From Phenylobacterium aquaticum (GTDB lineage: Bacteria; Pseudomonadota; Alphaproteobacteria; Caulobacterales; Caulobacteraceae), in assembly GCF_022695515.1 (NCBI RefSeq), contig NZ_JALDPT010000013.1, positions 1 through 64,000 on the forward strand: DNA of 64,000 nt, written 5' to 3'. Below, piece by piece: positions 52,993-63,186 of the stretch. The position numbers and the translations under genes are program-made. Each line of letters begins with the position of its first letter. Positions within the stretch are counted from its first letter, which is position 1. The notes below the pieces were generated by a model, which searched no databases, had not been told where the DNA came from, and was given only the letters and a program-made list of their open reading frames with translations.

Positions 52993-53268
52993 TCACGCCA
53001 GCCAGGACGGCGGCGGCAGGCCGCGCAGGCGACGGACGTCCGCCCAGGCCAGGGCGAGCTCGGCCAGGCCCATGCAGGCGATCACCACCAGCGGCGTCTC
53101 GGCCACGGCCCGCCAGTCGGCGACGCCCAGGCCGATGGCGACAGCTAGGCCCAAAAAGGCCATCACCGCCGACAGTCTCAGCCAGCCCTCTGTCGCGCCC
53201 TGGCGGCAGAGATCGGCCACGCCCAGCGCGATCGCCGCCAGGCCGGAGAGCACCTCCGGACCGCCCAT
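52993..53268 (-). CDS. Small three-helix membrane protein
   Basis: 91 aa with three hydrophobic stretches (about 7-20, 32-50, 57-74) and a basic C terminus. No family recognised. It begins three bases after the autotransporter stop and may be co-transcribed with it. Confidence 0.5.
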   Translation of the reverse strand: MGGPEVLSGLAAIALGVADLCRQGATEGWLRLSAVMAFLGLAVAIGLGVADWRAVAETPLVVIACMGLAELALAWADVRRLRGLPPPSWLA

Positions 53269-53271
53269 GGC

Positions 53272-56200
53272 CTAGAACACCAGGCGCGCCGCGACCCGGG
53301 CGTCATAGGTCTCATAGCCGTCGCGCATCTCGCCCCCGGCCTCGACCGTGAGGTCGACATATTCGCCCTGGGCGCGCAGGGCGATGCGGGCCACCCCGCC
53401 GCCGCCCGACAGGTCCGGCGCGGCGATGGAGAAGGCCGGGCCGCCGGCGACGAAGCGGGCGGTCGTGACGCCCGCCCCGTCGCCGGACACCTGACGCCAG
53501 CCGAGCGTCAGCTCCGGGGTCCAGGCGAAGGCGCTCTCCCCGCCCCACCGGCCGCCCAGGGTGACGCCCGCGAAGGCGGCAAGCTGCTCGCCCGTCCGGT
53601 CATCGATCTTCAGGTCGATGGCCGAGCCGCCGCCATGCTCCTGGCGGCCGTCCTCGCGGAGCCGGAAATAGTCGACCGTGACCTCCGGCCGCGCGAAGAC
53701 CGCGCCGGCGTCGAACCGCCAGCCGAGATCGGCGTGGGCGGCCAGGCTGGTCCCATGCCAGTCCGACTTGGCCAGGCGCTGCAGCCCGGCCCCGGCGTCG
53801 GAGACGGCGCGCGAGCTCTTCATCCAGGCGTAGCCGCCATTGATCGAGACGGCCGCCGTCAGGTTCGCGTCGCCGCCGCGCCAATAGGCGCCGACCTGGG
53901 CCAGGGATCCGTCGAGGGATTCCGCGGCCGCCGAGCCCTTCTCGTCGACGTTCACCCCCAGGAAGCTGGTCTGCAGGCCGAGCACCCCCAGGTCGGTCGG
54001 CGGGGTCTCCACCCCGCCGGCGACGCCGAAGCCGGTCCCGTCATAGCTGGAGGCCCGGTCGAGATCGCGACGGACGATGAAGGCGATCTCCTGGGTCCAG
54101 CCGCGCAGGCCGTCGCCCGTCAGGCGCGGGGCGTCCTGGTCGGTGGCCCGGCCGGCCGCCTGGGCGCCGGCCGCCATCACCTGGAACAGGCCGCCCGCGT
54201 GGTCAGGCAGGAACTGGTCGTAGAGCTTGGCGAAAGATGCGCCTTCGGTCTTGCCCAGCAGGGCGTCGCGCACGCCGGCGTCGCGGTCGAAATTGGCGAA
54301 CACCGCCTCATAGGCCTGGGCCTCGGCGCTGTTGAGCCCCGCCTCCTTGGCCGTGCGGCGGCGGACGTCGGCGACCACGGCGTTCTGCGGCTGATCGACC
54401 CGCAAGGTCGCCTGGTAGAGCCAGGGGGTCGAACCCAGCAGGCTCTGGTCGAGGGTCCCGGCGGTGAGCGCGCCGGCCTTGATCAGGGTGTAGCTGTGCG
54501 CCTCGGTCAGCTTGGAGGTCAGGCGCAGGCCGATCTTGGCGCCCGTGGCGATGTTGGCCGCCCCGGCGACGTCGAAGCGGGTGTTGGCGTTGGCGGTCGG
54601 ATCGACCGTCATCATCAGCTCGCCCGCCGCACCGAGATTGAGGCTGGTCAGCCCCACGCTCTGGGGGTTGGTCGCCGTCAGCCGGCCCTTGGTCACGTCC
54701 ACCGTCAGGCCGCCGCCGGCGTCGGTGAGCGCGCCGGTCATCCGCGCGCCGCCGTCGATCACCAGGGCGTCGGCCCCGCCGCCGAAGGCCACGGCGCCGT
54801 CGAGCCGTCCGGCCGTCAGCTCCAGCCGGGCCGCGCCGGACCCGAACAGCACGTCGCCGGTGATCGTCGGGGTGACGCTGGTCGAGGCGTTGGCCGACTG
54901 GCGCACCGTGACGCCCGCGCTATTGGCCCGCAGGTCCAGGGCGATCGCCCGGCCGGTCGCCGCCGAGCCGTCGGTCGGCGTGACCGTGGCGCTTATCAGA
55001 CCGGTGTTGGTCAGGGTGCGCAGCGAGCCCGAGCCGTCATAGATCGCCGTGGCGTTCCCCTTGGCGCCGGATACCGCGGCCGAGATGGTCCCGCTGTTGA
55101 GCACGGCCGGCAGGCTGGCCCCGGCCTCCAGCCGCACGGCCTGGACCGTAACGGCGTCCGGCGACGCCGACTGGGCCTTGATGGCCCCGGTGTTGGTCAG
55201 GCTGGGCGTCTGGGCGCCGGCGGCCAGGCGCAGGGCGGTGGCGTCGGCCTTGGACGCGCCGGCGAGGACCTGGCCCGAGACCCGCACGCCGCCCTGGACG
55301 ACCACCGCCTGGCCCAGGCCGCCGAGCTGGATCGCCGTGGCCGAATAGCCGTCATAGATCCCCTGACCCTGGACCACGCCGCGCACGTCGAGGCCGAAGG
55401 ACTCCACGCCGATCGGCGCCCCGATGGTCACCGCATGGCTGTCGGACCCGATCCGCAGGGCCGGCGCCGACCCGTAGGAGGCGACCGTGCCGGTCAGTTC
55501 CTGGGCGTCGGGAATCCCGTCCTTGTCCTCGTCGGGGTCCTTGGGATCGAGGTCGGCGGGGGGCGCGTCGATCAGCACCCCGCCCTTCACGTCGCCGGCG
55601 ATGCGCACCGCCGGTCCGCCGGTCAGAAGGTCGTCGGCGTCCAGCTTGGCGACGGCCGCATCAGCCGGCCGGCTGGTGTAGCGGAAGCCGGTGGCGCTGA
55701 CCGCGGCGTCGATCAGCAGCCGGCCGCCGACCGTATCATCCAGGGCGACGGCGACCGAATCCTTGCCCTGGACCGTGACGCCGGCTGTGATGCTGACGTC
55801 GCCGCCCACCGACTTGGCCGCATGCAGGCCGTAGCTGCGATCACCGGAGACGCTGACCGCGCCGCCCGACTTCACCGAGCCGTCGACCGGGGCCTCCAGC
55901 GAGATGGCGGCGGAGTCATTGCCCTCGAGGGTGATGGTCCCCGTGCTCAGGATCGATCCGTGGAAGGCCGGTGCGCCGGTGACCCGGATCCCGAAGCGGC
56001 CCGAGCCCGTCGCGAAGGGCCCGTCGAGGTCCCCGTCATTGTCGGTGTCCTTGAGCACCGTGGACTCGTCGATGACGATCGAGCCGGTGAGCTTCACCTC
56101 GCCGGTCCGCCCGCCCTGGACGGCGATCCCCACGGCGTTGTTGGCGTCCTGGATCGCGAGCGCGCCCTCGACCGTGACCTTGTTGTCGGAGTTGAGGGTG

Positions 56201-56390
56201 ACGGCCGTCCCGCTGGTGAGCTTCACCGAGCCGGCGGTCGTCACCCTCAGATCGTCCGCGGACCCGCTGGCCGCCGTGGCGGTGGCGAGGGGCGTCGTCA
56301 CCGCCGTGGAGATCGCCGTCTCGGCATATGCGCCCGTCGCGGTCAGACATAGGGGGGAGCCGCGGCGAGGAGGAGAAGGCGAAGCTGCAT
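53272..56390 (-). CDS. Autotransporter with beta-helical passenger and C-terminal beta-barrel, frameshifted in signal peptide
   Basis: About 1,039 aa. ATG 56390 opens a signal peptide (MQLRLLLLAAAPP) that is cut by a missing base in the G6 run at 56352-56357; adding one G restores LCLTATGAYAETAISTAV and joins the long frame. Residues 40-640 are a repetitive passenger (GSVKSGGAVSVSGDRSYGL type) with many isolated TNTG/NSGTI turns and an EF-hand-like DPKDPDEDKDGIPDAQE. The last 280 residues are a type V barrel (RGWTQEIAFI...YDARVAARLVF, ending in Phe). It should be an outer-membrane surface protein. It is divergent from the XRE/RTX pair. Confidence 0.8.
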
Positions 56391-56481
56391 GGAGGGTCCG
56401 GAACGAAAGGGGTGGCGGATCATGGATTTCCGTCTATGTTTCGGCTGTCACGACGTTTTAATCGTGCAGCGACTATCAGTT

Positions 56482-56493
56482 CAGTAATTACTG
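56482..56493. promoter_or_regulatory. Perfect 12-bp palindrome in divergent promoter region
   Basis: CAGTAATTACTG lies in the AT-rich gap between the autotransporter and XRE genes, 56 bases before the XRE start. It is a good candidate operator for that XRE regulator. Confidence 0.45.
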
Positions 56494-56548
56494 TATATCA
56501 GCCTCGGGCCGGTTCGCAAGCCGCCCCGCGGAGAAGGAGCGAGCGAGC

Positions 56549-56887
56549 ATGCCCCGCAGTGCTGTGGACCCGGTTCGCGCGGCGGCGACCAAGAGCCTGA
56601 GACAGGCGGCCGGCCGCTGGCTGAAGGCCGCGCGGGAGGCCGCGGGCCTGACCCAGGCCGAACTCGCCGAGCAGGTGGGGCTGCGCTATTACACCTTCGT
56701 CAGCCAGGTGGAGAGCGGCCTGGGCCGGGTGCCGATCGAGGCCCAGGGGGCCTGGGCCAAGGCCGTCGGGCTGGAGGAGAGCGCGTTTGCGCGCACCCTG
56801 TTGCGCCACTACGAACCCGAACTATATCGCCTGCTGTTCGGCGAGACTCCCGACCCGACGCCCGAGGGGGAGCGCGCCAGCGCATGA
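56549..56887 (+). CDS. XRE-family HTH regulator
   Basis: 112 aa with an HTH at about 22-75: WLKAAREAAGLTQAELAEQV, GLRYYTFVSQVESGLGRVP. GGAGAAGGAGCGAG precedes the ATG. The C-terminal 35 residues (FARTLLRHYEPELYRLLFGE) form a conserved-looking helix. Its stop overlaps the next start (ATGA), so it is coupled to the RTX-type gene, and it is divergent from the autotransporter. It probably controls one or both. Confidence 0.82.
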   Translation: MPRSAVDPVRAAATKSLRQAAGRWLKAAREAAGLTQAELAEQVGLRYYTFVSQVESGLGRVPIEAQGAWAKAVGLEESAFARTLLRHYEPELYRLLFGETPDPTPEGERASA

Positions 56888-58200
56888 GCAACATCGTCCC
56901 GTTCGTCCCCAAACCGCCTGACGGCGACTGGACGTCGGGCGAACGCGCGCGCCTGGGCGAGCTGGCCGAGCGGCTGGCGGCGCGCGGGACCCGGGTGAAG
57001 GCCGCCTATGGCGTGTCCGACCAGGGCGACCCCTGGTGCGTGATCCAGGACGACGAGGACGAGGTCCTGATCCACATCGCCCGGATCGACGGCGCCTTCG
57101 TGATCCACGACGCGGCGATCGACGCGGTGCAGGAGACCGACAGCCTATGGAGCGCCATGGCCCGGCTGCTGGGCCAGGCCTGGAAGGACGGCAGCACGGT
57201 CATTCCGCTGGATCTGCGCCAGGCCCAGGCCCTGCTGGCGTTGATCATGGCGGCGGTCTTCGTGAGGCAGGCCATTCATGACGGCCAGATGGCGGCGGCC
57301 CATGGCGGCCACGACCTCGGCTTCGAACCCGACCCGGCCGGCGCGCCGCCGCAGGACCCGACCCACGGGGCCGCCCCCCATGCCCCGGACGCCCATGCGC
57401 CGGAGATGAGGCCCGACCAGGTCGCCCGCGCGGACGATTCGCCGGCGGAAGTTCATCGCCGGGACCTGGGCGACACTCAGCCGGACGAGGGCCCTCGCGC
57501 GCCGGCGACCGGCTCGGTCGTCGCCCTGGCCGCGGCCGCAGCCCCGCAACTGGCCGTCGCCCAGGCGCCGCAGCCGGCCCATCCCGAGGTCGCGGGGCTG
57601 GTGCTGACCGGCGGACCGGGCGCCGACCACCTGATCGGCGGGACCGGGGCGGACACCCTGTCGGGCGGCGGGATCGGCGCCGGCCGCATCGACCTGCTGG
57701 AAGGCCGGGGCGGCAATGACCGCATCGAGATGGCCGCCGGCGTGGTGGCGCGCGGCGGGCCCGGCGCGGACACCTTCGTCCTGTCCGGCAGGACCGGAAG
57801 CCAGGCCGGCTTCAGCGCCGCCTTCGACAAGTCCATGGCCGCCGGCGGCGCGACCTCCGACGGGGTGATCCTCGACTTCGGGGCGGGAGACCACCTGGTC
57901 TTCGCCAACGGGGCGGCGGCGGTGATCGTCAGCGTGACGGCGACCAAGGACGTGCTGAGCGGCCTGCACGACGCCACGATCCTGGGCCACACCGCCGAGA
58001 CCCCCGGCGTGCGGGTGGGGATCGACCTGGACGGCGACGGACGCGAGGACGTCTATGTGATGGTGGCCGGGCCCGGCGCCTCAGGCCTGACGGCGAGCTC
58101 GGCCCACCTGGCGGGCGCGTCGGCGGATACGCCGATCCACGACCTCGCGGCGCCGGTCCAGCTGCCCCTCGAGGCGCATCACGGCATTCTGCTGGGCTGA
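56884..58200 (+). CDS. RTX-type calcium-binding repeat protein with an N-terminal cytosolic-looking domain
   Basis: 438 aa. The N-terminal 110 residues (GELAERLAARGTRVKAAYGV, WCVIQDDEDEVLIHIARIDG) form a compact unit that I associate only with genes following XRE regulators of this type. One hydrophobic helix (ALLALIMAAVFV, about 118-130) and a Pro/Ala/His-rich linker follow. Residues 238-300 carry RTX nonapeptide repeats (GGPGADHLIGGTGADTLSGG, GRGGNDRIEMA). A C-terminal beta region ends near GIDLDGDGREDVYVMV, another calcium-type loop. Secretion by a type I system is possible, but none is encoded here. Confidence 0.7.
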   Translation: MSNIVPFVPKPPDGDWTSGERARLGELAERLAARGTRVKAAYGVSDQGDPWCVIQDDEDEVLIHIARIDGAFVIHDAAIDAVQETDSLWSAMARLLGQAWKDGSTVIPLDLRQAQALLALIMAAVFVRQAIHDGQMAAAHGGHDLGFEPDPAGAPPQDPTHGAAPHAPDAHAPEMRPDQVARADDSPAEVHRRDLGDTQPDEGPRAPATGSVVALAAAAAPQLAVAQAPQPAHPEVAGLVLTGGPGADHLIGGTGADTLSGGGIGAGRIDLLEGRGGNDRIEMAAGVVARGGPGADTFVLSGRTGSQAGFSAAFDKSMAAGGATSDGVILDFGAGDHLVFANGAAAVIVSVTATKDVLSGLHDATILGHTAETPGVRVGIDLDGDGREDVYVMVAGPGASGLTASSAHLAGASADTPIHDLAAPVQLPLEAHHGILLG

Positions 58201-58206
58201 ACCGGC

Positions 58207-58551
58207 TCAGCCGGCGATGGCGGCGGCGTCCAGATCGCCAGTGCGGATGCGCAGGGCCTTTTCCAGATCCAGCACGAACACCTTTCCGTCGCCGATCTTG
58301 CCGGTGTTGGCGGTGCGGGCCACAGCCTCGATGACGGCGTCGGCGATGTCGTCGGGCACGGCGATCTCAAGCTTGACCTTGGGCAGCAGCTTCACCTCGT
58401 ATTCGGCGCCGCGATAGACCTCGGTCTTGCCCCGCTGACGGCCATAGCCGCGCACCTCCGTGACCGTCAGGCCCGAGGCCCCGGCCTCGGTGACCGCCTC
58501 CAGAACCGCGTCGAGGCGGCTGGGCTTGATAACGGCGACGATCATTTTCAT
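58207..58551 (-). CDS. Nitrogen regulatory protein P-II
   Basis: 114 aa, full length. MKMIVAVIKPSRLDAV is the canonical start, the T-loop RGAEYEV carries uridylylation site Tyr51, and the C-terminal signature is TGKIGDGKVFVLDLEKALRIRTGD. It senses ATP/ADP and 2-oxoglutarate and controls ammonium transport or glutamine synthetase. Neither amtB nor glnA is adjacent, so GlnB versus GlnK cannot be decided. It lies 13 bases downstream of a methyltransferase gene on the same strand. Confidence 0.93.
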   Translation of the reverse strand: MKMIVAVIKPSRLDAVLEAVTEAGASGLTVTEVRGYGRQRGKTEVYRGAEYEVKLLPKVKLEIAVPDDIADAVIEAVARTANTGKIGDGKVFVLDLEKALRIRTGDLDAAAIAG

Positions 58552-58564
58552 GGGAGGTCTCCAG

Positions 58565-59377
58565 CTAGAGCGTCCGGGAAATCAGGCTAGGGCGATCCGT
58601 CGAGCTCTCCAAGAGGTTCGACGTCGCAGCGGGAGCCGGCGCCTTAGAAACGGGCGCCCGGCCGGCCGGCAGGGGATTGAGGGCGGGACGCGCGGCCTGG
58701 ACGCGCACCCGCGCCGCCCGCGGCTTCACCGCGAAGGTCTGTTTCACCGCCTCCATCAGCAGCAGGCCGGAGAAGCCGGGCCACAGGCGCGAGCCGGCCT
58801 GTTCGAAGCCTTCCGCCCACCCGGCCATGAAATTGGCCGGCGGCACATAGAGGGCGCGGGTCCAGCCGGAGGGCTCCAGCTCCGCCTCGCGCAGCAGCTC
58901 GGCCAATTGCCGGCGGCTGTAGGGCCGGCCGTGACCGAAGGGGGTGGCCTCGGCGTTGGCCCAGGCGCCGTTGCGGGCGGCGACCACCACCACCACACGG
59001 CCGGTGGGCGCCAGCACCCGCCAGACCTCCCGCATCAGGGCCAGCGGATCGGGGCTCTCCTCCACCGCATGGACCGCCAGGATGCGGTCGAACATGGCGT
59101 TGCGGAACGGCAGGGCGTCCTCGGGCGTCAGGCAGGCGAGGTTGGCGCCGTCGGCGGGCCACAGCTCCACCCCCTGCTGGGCGGGCATGGCCGCCACCAC
59201 CCGGCGGGCGGCGGGCCGCAGGGCGCCGATGAAGGGCGTGGCGTAGCCCAGGCCCAGGACGTCCAGCCCATGGGCGTCGCCCCAGGCCTCGACCACCTTG
59301 CGCGCCGTCATCTCGCGGGCCGCGCGGCCGAGGGCGGAGGCGTAGAACTGACGAAGCTCGAGGACGTCGCGGCGCAT
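58565..59377 (-). CDS. Class I SAM-dependent methyltransferase
   Basis: 270 aa. The SAM motif I is somewhat degenerate (GLDVLGLGYATPFIG); the post-I acidic strand, the segment LPFRNAMFDRILAVHAVEES and VLAPTGRVVVVVAARNG are typical of Methyltransf_11. The C-terminal tail is Pro/Ala-rich. It is divergent from gloB, and the same neighbour pair (YafS-like methyltransferase next to gloB) occurs in E. coli, so the link may be functional. Confidence 0.85.
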   Translation of the reverse strand: MRRDVLELRQFYASALGRAAREMTARKVVEAWGDAHGLDVLGLGYATPFIGALRPAARRVVAAMPAQQGVELWPADGANLACLTPEDALPFRNAMFDRILAVHAVEESPDPLALMREVWRVLAPTGRVVVVVAARNGAWANAEATPFGHGRPYSRRQLAELLREAELEPSGWTRALYVPPANFMAGWAEGFEQAGSRLWPGFSGLLLMEAVKQTFAVKPRAARVRVQAARPALNPLPAGRAPVSKAPAPAATSNLLESSTDRPSLISRTL

Positions 59378-59473
59378 CGCCTATCAGTTAAGCCCTGTCA
59401 GGCGTTAACGCGACCTCGACTTGCGCCCCTGCGGCGCCTAGATGCGGAAGGCGCACCGGATTCAGAGGCCCCC

Positions 59474-60220
59474 ATGTCGATCACCGTCCACCAGTTCCCC
59501 TGCCTGTCGGACAATTACGGCTTCCTGGTGCGCGACGACGCCACCGGCCTGGCCGCCTGCGTGGACACCCCCGAGGCGGGGCCGATCCTCAAGGCCCTGC
59601 AGGACACGGGCTGGAAGCTCGCCCTGATCCTCAACACCCACTGGCACCAGGACCATGCCGGCGGCAACGCCGAGATCAAGGCGGCGACCGGCGCGATCGC
59701 GATCGGGCCGGCCGAGATCGAGCGCCTGACCCCGGTCGACCGCAAGGTGGCCGGCGGCGATGTGGTCGAGCTGGGCGAGACCCGCTTCCAGGTTATCGAG
59801 ACCGGCGGCCACACCCTGGGCCACGTGGCCTATTACGATGCGGCCGATCATGTCGCCTTCGTCGGCGACACCCTGTTCGCGCTTGGCTGCGGGCGGATGT
59901 TCGAGGGCACGGCCGACCAGATGTGGGCGAGCCTGCAGCGCCTGGCCGCCCTGCCCGACGACACCCGGGTCTATTGCGCCCACGAATACACCGCCTCCAA
60001 CGCCCGCTTCGCCCTGTCGGTGGATGACGACCCGGCCCTGAAGGCCCGGGCCGAGCAGATCTTCGCCGCCCGCGAGCGCGGCGAGGCGACCGTGCCCACC
60101 ACCATCGGGGTCGAGAAGGCCACCAACCCCTTCCTGCGCGCGCCCCTGCTGCGTCCCGGCATGCCGGCGCATGAGGCCTTCGGCGCCGTTCGGGCCGCCA
60201 AGGACGCCTTCAGGGGCTGA
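59474..60220 (+). CDS. gloB: Hydroxyacylglutathione hydrolase (glyoxalase II)
   Basis: 248 aa. Metallo-beta-lactamase fold with the THWHQDHAGG zinc motif near 56-65, GGHTLGHVAYY, FVGDTLFALGCGRMFEGT and AHEYTASNARFAL, all characteristic of glyoxalase II. It hydrolyses S-lactoylglutathione to lactate and glutathione. The last 60 residues form the substrate-binding helical domain with KATNPFLRA. The start is ATG 59474. Confidence 0.94.
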   Translation: MSITVHQFPCLSDNYGFLVRDDATGLAACVDTPEAGPILKALQDTGWKLALILNTHWHQDHAGGNAEIKAATGAIAIGPAEIERLTPVDRKVAGGDVVELGETRFQVIETGGHTLGHVAYYDAADHVAFVGDTLFALGCGRMFEGTADQMWASLQRLAALPDDTRVYCAHEYTASNARFALSVDDDPALKARAEQIFAARERGEATVPTTIGVEKATNPFLRAPLLRPGMPAHEAFGAVRAAKDAFRG

Positions 60221-60232
60221 GACGCCCGAGAT

Positions 60233-61002
60233 CTAGTGGGAGGCGACCGCCGAGATGATGCGGTCGCTGGACGGCCGGCGGCCAGGCCCTCGGACGGGGC
60301 GATGGTGATCTGCATCACCCCCTGCTGAAGGTCGGCCGAGGCCTTGCGTCCCTCGACGAGGCGCACCTTGCTGAACCGGCCGAGCGCGATCTTGGCGTCG
60401 GGGCGGCGGGCCAGGCGGGCGACGGCCTCGGCGGCGATGGTCGCGGCGTCGGCCATCAGCGAGAACGAGGCGGGGCTGGCGTCGGCGTCGAAGGGGATCA
60501 GCCGGCGGGCCGCGTGGCTGGCCTTGGCGCTGGCCTGGGCCAAGCGCTCCAGCAGTTGCTGCGGGCCCATCTGCGGCAGGCGCAGCGGCGGGCCGCCCCC
60601 GGCCAGGGCCGCGGCGGAGCCGCCCGGCCGCTCCTCGGTGAACAGGGTCAGGCCGCCCAGGCGCGTCGCGCGCAGCACCGGCTCACCCAGGTCATTGAGA
60701 TAGAGCACGTCGCCGCGCGGGGCGAGCTGGGGCCGGAGCGCCCAGACCTCGGGACTGTCGTCGAACTTGAGCAGCGGCCGCGGCTGGCTGCGGTCCAGCA
60801 CGAAGGTGTCGCCTTCCTGCGAGACATAGCGGGCGATCGGCAGGGTCGGCGCCCGATCCGGCGCCGTCGGATGGAGACCGAACAACCCCTCGCGCAGGAT
60901 GTCCGCGGCGCCCGCCTGGGCGGGGCCGGCCAGACCGACGAACGCCGCGACGGCCAGGGTCGCGGCGAACGCCGAAATGCAGGGGAACTTGGAACCGGTC
61001 AT
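60233..61002 (-). CDS. Exported protein of unknown function (possibly DUF4908), frameshifted at the C terminus
   Basis: About 256 aa from ATG 61002. The signal peptide ends PAQA. The mature protein contains FVLDRSQPRPLLKFDDSPEV, LAPRGDVLYLNDLGEPVLRA and GGLTLFTEERPGGSAAA. From memory this resembles the Caulobacter-type DUF4908 family. Near 60268-60277 one base is missing; adding it gives GRPSDRIISAVASH and a TAG at 60233-60235, while the uncorrected frame runs antisense through gloB. Role unknown; periplasmic location is likely. Confidence 0.65.
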
Positions 61003-61046
61003 CTGGATCGAACTGATGCCCCCGGACTGGGGCGCATTTTTGACCC

Positions 61047-61772
61047 TTAACCGGCCATGTACTGTCCGCCGTTCAGCGACAGGGTCGATCCCGTCACATA
61101 GCCGGCATGTTCGCCCGCCAGGAACGCCACCATGTCGGCGATTTCCTCGCCGCGGCCGAGACGGCCCACCGGGATCTGGCCGATGATCGAGGCAAGCACG
61201 TTCTCCGGCACGGCCTGCACCATCTCGGTGTCGATATAGCCCGGGCAGACGCAGTTCACGGTCACGCCCTTCTTGGCGTTCTCCAGGGCGAGCGCCTTGG
61301 TGAAGCCGATCACCCCGGCCTTGGCGGCCGAATAGTTGGTCTGGCCCATCTGGCCCTTCTGGCCGTTGATGGACGAGATGTTGATGATCCGGCCCCATTC
61401 GCGTTCGCGCATGCCCTCGATGACCTGACGGGTCATATTGAAGACCGAGTCCATATTGACCCGGATCACGTCGGACCACTGCTCGGGCGACATCCGGTGG
61501 AAGACGCCGTCGCGGGTGATCCCCGCATTGTTGACCAGCACGTCGATCGGTCCGAACTCCGCGGCCACCGCCTGGGCGGCGCGGGCGCAGTCGTCGTAAT
61601 TGCCGACATTGCCCTTCACGACCATGACGCCCAGCTCCTTGGCGCAGGCCGCGGCGGCTTCCTCATTGCCGGAATAGCCCGCCGCCACATGCATGCCGTC
61701 GGCCTTGAGCCGCTCGCAGATGGCGCGGCCGATGCCGCGTGTCCCGCCGGTGACGAACGCCACTCTGGCCAT
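61047..61772 (-). CDS. phaB: Acetoacetyl-CoA reductase
   Basis: 241 aa short-chain dehydrogenase. Cofactor motif TGGTRGIGRAI at 8-18, NNAG in LVNNAGITRDGVFHRM, and the catalytic Ser-Tyr-Lys in NISSINGQKGQMGQTNYSAAKAG. The FHRM and NGQKGQ(M)GQTNYSAAKAG blocks are specific for PhaB. It reduces acetoacetyl-CoA to (R)-3-hydroxybutyryl-CoA with NADPH for PHB synthesis. It follows phaA on the same strand by 64 bases. Confidence 0.96.
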   Translation of the reverse strand: MARVAFVTGGTRGIGRAICERLKADGMHVAAGYSGNEEAAAACAKELGVMVVKGNVGNYDDCARAAQAVAAEFGPIDVLVNNAGITRDGVFHRMSPEQWSDVIRVNMDSVFNMTRQVIEGMREREWGRIINISSINGQKGQMGQTNYSAAKAGVIGFTKALALENAKKGVTVNCVCPGYIDTEMVQAVPENVLASIIGQIPVGRLGRGEEIADMVAFLAGEHAGYVTGSTLSLNGGQYMAG

Positions 61773-61836
61773 TGGTCTCTCCCATTTCGTGTTGCGGCCG
61801 CCGCCGGTTGATCCGGCGGTCGTCCCGAGGCTCGTG

Positions 61837-63012
61837 TCAGATCGATTCCACGCACATGGCCACGCCCATGCCGCCGCCGACGCAGAGGGTCGCCAGACCC
61901 TTCTTGGCGCCCGAGCGCTTCATCTCGTGGATAAGGGTGGTGAGGATGCGCGCGCCGGACGCGCCGATCGGGTGGCCGATGGCGATGGCGCCGCCGTTCA
62001 CATTGACCTTGGCCGGGTCGAGACCCAGGTCGCGGACGACGCAGATCGACTGGGCGGCGAAGGCTTCGTTGGATTCGATCAGGTCGAGGTCGCCGACCGA
62101 CCAGCCGGCCTTTTCCAGCGCCTTGCGGCTGGCCGGGATCGGGCCGGTGCCCATGATCTCCGGGTCCACCCCGGCCGAGGCCCAGGAGGCGATGCGGACG
62201 AGCGGGGTGAGGCCGCGGGCCTTGGCCTCGTCGGCGCTCATCAGCACCAGGGCGGCGGCGCCGTCATTGAGGCCCGAGGCGTTGGCGGCGGTGACCGAGC
62301 CTTCCTTGTTGAAGGCCGGGCGCAGGCCCGAGACGCTTTCGAGGGTCGCGCCGTGGCGGATGTATTCGTCCTGGTCGACGACCACGTCGCCCTTGCGGCC
62401 CTTGATGGTGACCGGGGCGATCTCGCCGGCGAACTTGCCGGCCTTCTGGGCGGCCTCGGCCTTGTTCTGGCTGGCGACGGCGAACTCGTCCTGTTCGGCG
62501 CGGGTGATCTGCCAGCGCGAGGCGATGTTCTCGGCGGTCTGGCCCATGTGATAGCCGTGGAAGGCGTCGAGCAGGCCGTCCTTGGTCATGGTGTCGACGA
62601 AGGTCATGTCGCCCATCTTCACGCCCGAGCGCAGCTGGGCGGCGTGGGGCGACTGGCTCATGCTTTCCTGGCCGCCCGCCACGACCACCGCGGCCGAGCC
62701 GTCGGCGATCTGCTGGGCGCCGAGCGCCACGGCCCGCAGGCCGGAGCCGCAGAGCTGGTTCAGGCTCCAGGCCGGGCTCTCCACCGGGATGCCGGCGTTG
62801 ACCGCCGCCTGGCGGGCCGGGCCCTGGCCGGCGCCGGCCTGCAGCACCTGGCCCATGATGACTTCCTGCACGTCGCCGACCTTGATGCCGGCCCGTTCCA
62901 CGGCGGCGAGGATGGCGACCTTGCCCAGCTCGTGCGCGGGCAGGCCCGACAGGGCCCCGTTGAACGAGCCGACCGGGGTGCGGGCGGCCGAGACGATGAC
63001 GACGTCGGTCAT
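61837..63012 (-). CDS. phaA: Acetyl-CoA acetyltransferase (beta-ketothiolase)
   Basis: 391 aa, full family length. Nucleophile Cys in [16 protein letters not shown] near 88, [20 protein letters not shown] with the catalytic His near 348, and [10 protein letters not shown] with the second Cys near 378. It condenses two acetyl-CoA to acetoacetyl-CoA, the first step of PHB synthesis. It is the first gene of phaA-phaB and divergent from phaR. phaC is not in the window. Confidence 0.96.
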   Translation of the reverse strand: MTDVVIVSAARTPVGSFNGALSGLPAHELGKVAILAAVERAGIKVGDVQEVIMGQVLQAGAGQGPARQAAVNAGIPVESPAWSLNQLCGSGLRAVALGAQQIADGSAAVVVAGGQESMSQSPHAAQLRSGVKMGDMTFVDTMTKDGLLDAFHGYHMGQTAENIASRWQITRAEQDEFAVASQNKAEAAQKAGKFAGEIAPVTIKGRKGDVVVDQDEYIRHGATLESVSGLRPAFNKEGSVTAANASGLNDGAAALVLMSADEAKARGLTPLVRIASWASAGVDPEIMGTGPIPASRKALEKAGWSVGDLDLIESNEAFAAQSICVVRDLGLDPAKVNVNGGAIAIGHPIGASGARILTTLIHEMKRSGAKKGLATLCVGGGMGVAMCVESI

Positions 63013-63186
63013 GACGGAGCTCCTTCAGGCTTAAGGCGACTATCTATCGAGAACCCGCCCCATAAGGGCAAGGGGAAGAAATCTCTCTGGGTTCAATCGC
63101 CTGTGCTTTGCGAACGCCCTCGCATCCGCGATACTGCAATGCGATAACGAGGGTCGGCGAGGGGATCGACCCCGAAAGGGTGCGGA

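Noticed and set aside
53635..56352. A 905-codon open frame on the plus strand opposite the autotransporter
   Set aside because: It lacks family features, is extremely rich in Arg, Gly and Ala, and mirrors the coding frame of the repetitive autotransporter; long antisense frames are expected at this GC content.
59386..59410. CtrA-like TTAA...TTAA site between the methyltransferase and gloB genes
   Set aside because: The two TTAA half-sites are 13 bases apart instead of the seven required by the CtrA consensus.
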